64,000 bases of DNA from Halanaerobium congolense (GTDB lineage: Bacteria; Bacillota; Halanaerobiia; Halanaerobiales; Halanaerobiaceae), in contig NZ_SOEF01000003.1 of NCBI RefSeq assembly GCF_004366375.1, positions 1-64,000 on the forward strand. The letters run 5' to 3'. The position numbers were made by a program, and so were the translations under genes. Below are positions 62,574 through 64,000 of this stretch, piece by piece. The notes below the pieces were generated by a model. The model was given only the letters and a program-made list of their open reading frames with translations. It was not told the DNA's origin and did not search any database. Each line of letters opens with the position of its first letter. Position 1 is the first letter of the stretch.

Positions 62574-63703
62574 TATTCAACCCCCTCTTTTTCTCTTCTA
62601 TTTTTCATAAATATTTTTATAATCTGCAAACTAGCAACAAAGAAAATTACCAATGCCTGAATAATATTAACAATCTCCGATGGTACACCAGCAAACTGCA
62701 TTTCTAAACCACCCTGATTTAAAGCTCCAAATAAAAGTCCACCAAATATTGCACCAATTGGATGTGATTGTCCAATTAAACCAACGGCAATACCTGTAAA
62801 ACCAAAGCCAGCATCCATACCAGCCATAAAGCTTAAATGAGTACCTAAAGTCTCACCAGCACCACCTAATCCAGCAACAGCACCACCAATTAACATTGTC
62901 CAAATAATTGTTTTATTAGCATTAATACCACCATATTCAGCTCCATCTGGATTTAAGCCAACAGCTCTGAATTCATAGCCTAGACTGGTTTTGAAAAGTA
63001 AATACCAGAGTATAACTGCAGCTATTAATGCTAAAACAAAGTTCATATGCAGTCTGATTCCTGGGTCTGCAAATACCTCTACAAAAGGAAGTTTAGACCA
63101 GAAAGCACTATCTGCCATTTCCTTAAATCTAGTTAATTTAGCTGACTCCATAATTTGAGGTGTTGCCATTCTTGTTGAAGTTCTTAATTTATTAATACCA
63201 TAATTTATAGTTAAAGCAACAGCAATATGGTTCAACATAATTGTTGAAATAACCTCATTTACTTCCATTTTAGCCTTTAGCCAACCGGCTAAACCTGCCC
63301 ATAAAGCACCTGCAACAACACCGGCTAAAATTGCCAAAGGTAGATGAATAATAGCTGGTAAAGATGTGAAATAATATCCCGCTACACCAGCTGCAAATCC
63401 TCCCATTAAAAATTGTCCCTCTGCTCCAATGTTAATCAATCCCGCTCGATAAGGTAGGGCAAAGGCAAGTCCTGTTAAAATTAAAGGAGTTGATCTCCAG
63501 AGTGTATTTAAAATATTTCTAAAATTACCAAAAGCTCCAAAATAAAGGGCTTCATATGCAGTTGCAGGAGATTCTTCAGTCAGTAATATAAAAAACACTC
63601 CAAATAATAGTGCAACTGTAATAGATAAAACTGAAATTCCTACATCAGTTAGTAAAGATTTAAAATTTTCCATTTTGCTATTCAATGGATTCACCTCCTG
63701 CAT
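62573..63703 (-). CDS. ABC importer permease, nucleoside/BMP type (first subunit)
   Basis: A 376-residue membrane protein of the same family as the downstream permease (YufP/NupP-like). The first helix is at about residues 20-42. The conserved YRAGLINIGAEGQFLMGGFA lies near residue 85, VNEVISTIMLNHIAVALTIN near 155, and GFGFTGIAVGLIGQSHPIGA near 300. It pairs with the second permease to form the channel. It overlaps the ATPase gene by 26 bases. The operon continues beyond the right edge, where the binding protein is expected. Confidence 0.9.
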   Translation of the reverse strand: MQEVNPLNSKMENFKSLLTDVGISVLSITVALLFGVFFILLTEESPATAYEALYFGAFGNFRNILNTLWRSTPLILTGLAFALPYRAGLINIGAEGQFLMGGFAAGVAGYYFTSLPAIIHLPLAILAGVVAGALWAGLAGWLKAKMEVNEVISTIMLNHIAVALTINYGINKLRTSTRMATPQIMESAKLTRFKEMADSAFWSKLPFVEVFADPGIRLHMNFVLALIAAVILWYLLFKTSLGYEFRAVGLNPDGAEYGGINANKTIIWTMLIGGAVAGLGGAGETLGTHLSFMAGMDAGFGFTGIAVGLIGQSHPIGAIFGGLLFGALNQGGLEMQFAGVPSEIVNIIQALVIFFVASLQIIKIFMKNRREKEGVE

Positions 63704-64000
63704 CAGCTTTTGAACCGGTCATTAAATTACCAAGTTTTCTTTCATCAGCATCTTCTACATCTAAGATATCTACAATTTCACCTTCAAAAATAACTGCAAT
63801 TCTATCACTTAAAGATAAAATCTCACTTAATTCTGCTGAAACTAATAAAACAGCAGCTCCATTATCTCTGCGGTCAATTATCTGTTTATGAATAAACTCA
63901 ATAGAACCAACATCAACACCTCTAGTTGGTTGAGAAGCAATTAACAATTCGGGATCATGCGAAAATTCGCGAGCAACAATAACTTTTTGCTGGTTACCAC
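63678..64000 (-). CDS. ABC importer ATPase, nucleoside/sugar type (partial)
   Basis: Only the C-terminal about 107 residues are in the window; the gene enters from the right edge, so its true start is not visible. The visible frame opens with GNQQKVIVAREFSHDPEL, the second signature of two-domain sugar/nucleoside importers such as RbsA and YufO. It continues ASQPTRGVDVGSIEFIHKQI and LLVSAELSEILSLSDRIAVI. It energises the two permeases encoded downstream. Confidence 0.9.
   Translation of the reverse strand, partial: GNQQKVIVAREFSHDPELLIASQPTRGVDVGSIEFIHKQIIDRRDNGAAVLLVSAELSEILSLSDRIAVIFEGEIVDILDVEDADERKLGNLMTGSKADAGGESIE

Overview
The window looks like a chromosomal segment of a low-GC anaerobic Firmicute of the Halanaerobiales (Halanaerobium-like). 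This is inferred from gene content, not from a database match. The housekeeping blocks are clostridial/bacillar in order: mutS-mutL-miaA with hfq, lexA beside yneA and yneB, and cinA-recA-recX-rny-ymdB-spoVS. Yet the cell also encodes ExbB, ExbD and TonB, an SLH/coiled-coil/membrane-anchor protein, and a substrate-binding protein with an ordinary signal peptide and no lipobox. Those features fit the two-membrane envelope known for Halanaerobiales.

Region 1 (1-5.7 kb) is accessory DNA. Toxin-antitoxin and Fic-type genes (ParE, Fic, Doc/AbrB, Phd/ParE, PIN/RHH, Phd/RelE) are separated by imperfect palindromes of about 110-140 bp. These begin with TCAYATAAC and end with GTTATRTGA or close variants. 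Layout, sizes and polarity resemble an integron gene-cassette array with attC-like sites and no integrase in view. The right end of this region is decayed, with truncated toxin genes.

Region 2 (5.7-12.2 kb) holds a formamidase/acetamidase-family gene followed by a five-gene LivKGFHM-type ABC importer, probably for short amides or urea-like compounds. The last permease gene carries an in-frame TAG. A group II intron with a largely deleted maturase gene follows the operon's terminator.

Region 3 (12.2-21.1 kb) has trpS, aroC, an unknown gene, csaA, folA-thyA, a 3-methyladenine DNA glycosylase, a stand-alone trpB, a flavin-reductase-like gene and ldh. Region 4 (21.2-33.1 kb) has the SOS cluster yneB-yneA/lexA, a family-4 uracil-DNA glycosylase, a TPR protein, hfq, a thioredoxin-like gene, miaA, mutL, mutS, miaB, a deletion scar of a Ktr/Trk potassium system, and rubredoxin.

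Region 5 (33.1-46.5 kb) has a ClC-family protein, divergent parE/parC, a SleB-type hydrolase, the SLH-anchor/cohesin-like/TonB/ExbD/ExbB cluster and a two-component system. Region 6 (46.6-57.5 kb) has spoVS, ymdB, rny, recX, recA, thpR, a TPR protein, cinA, pgpA, pgsA, rimO, and tRNA-Pro, tRNA-Thr and tRNA-Trp around a DUF2103 gene. Region 7 (57.7-64 kb) has a dihydrolipoamide-dehydrogenase-like enzyme, an mnmM-like methyltransferase, tRNA-Glu/tRNA-Tyr, a RodZ-like protein, and a nucleoside-type ABC importer that runs off the right edge.

LexA-box-like sites (GAAC-N4-GTTT/C) lie in the spacers of near-consensus promoters of yneA and recA and overlap the lexA promoter, so a coherent SOS regulon can be read from the sequence. 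No rRNA, CRISPR array or prophage was seen.
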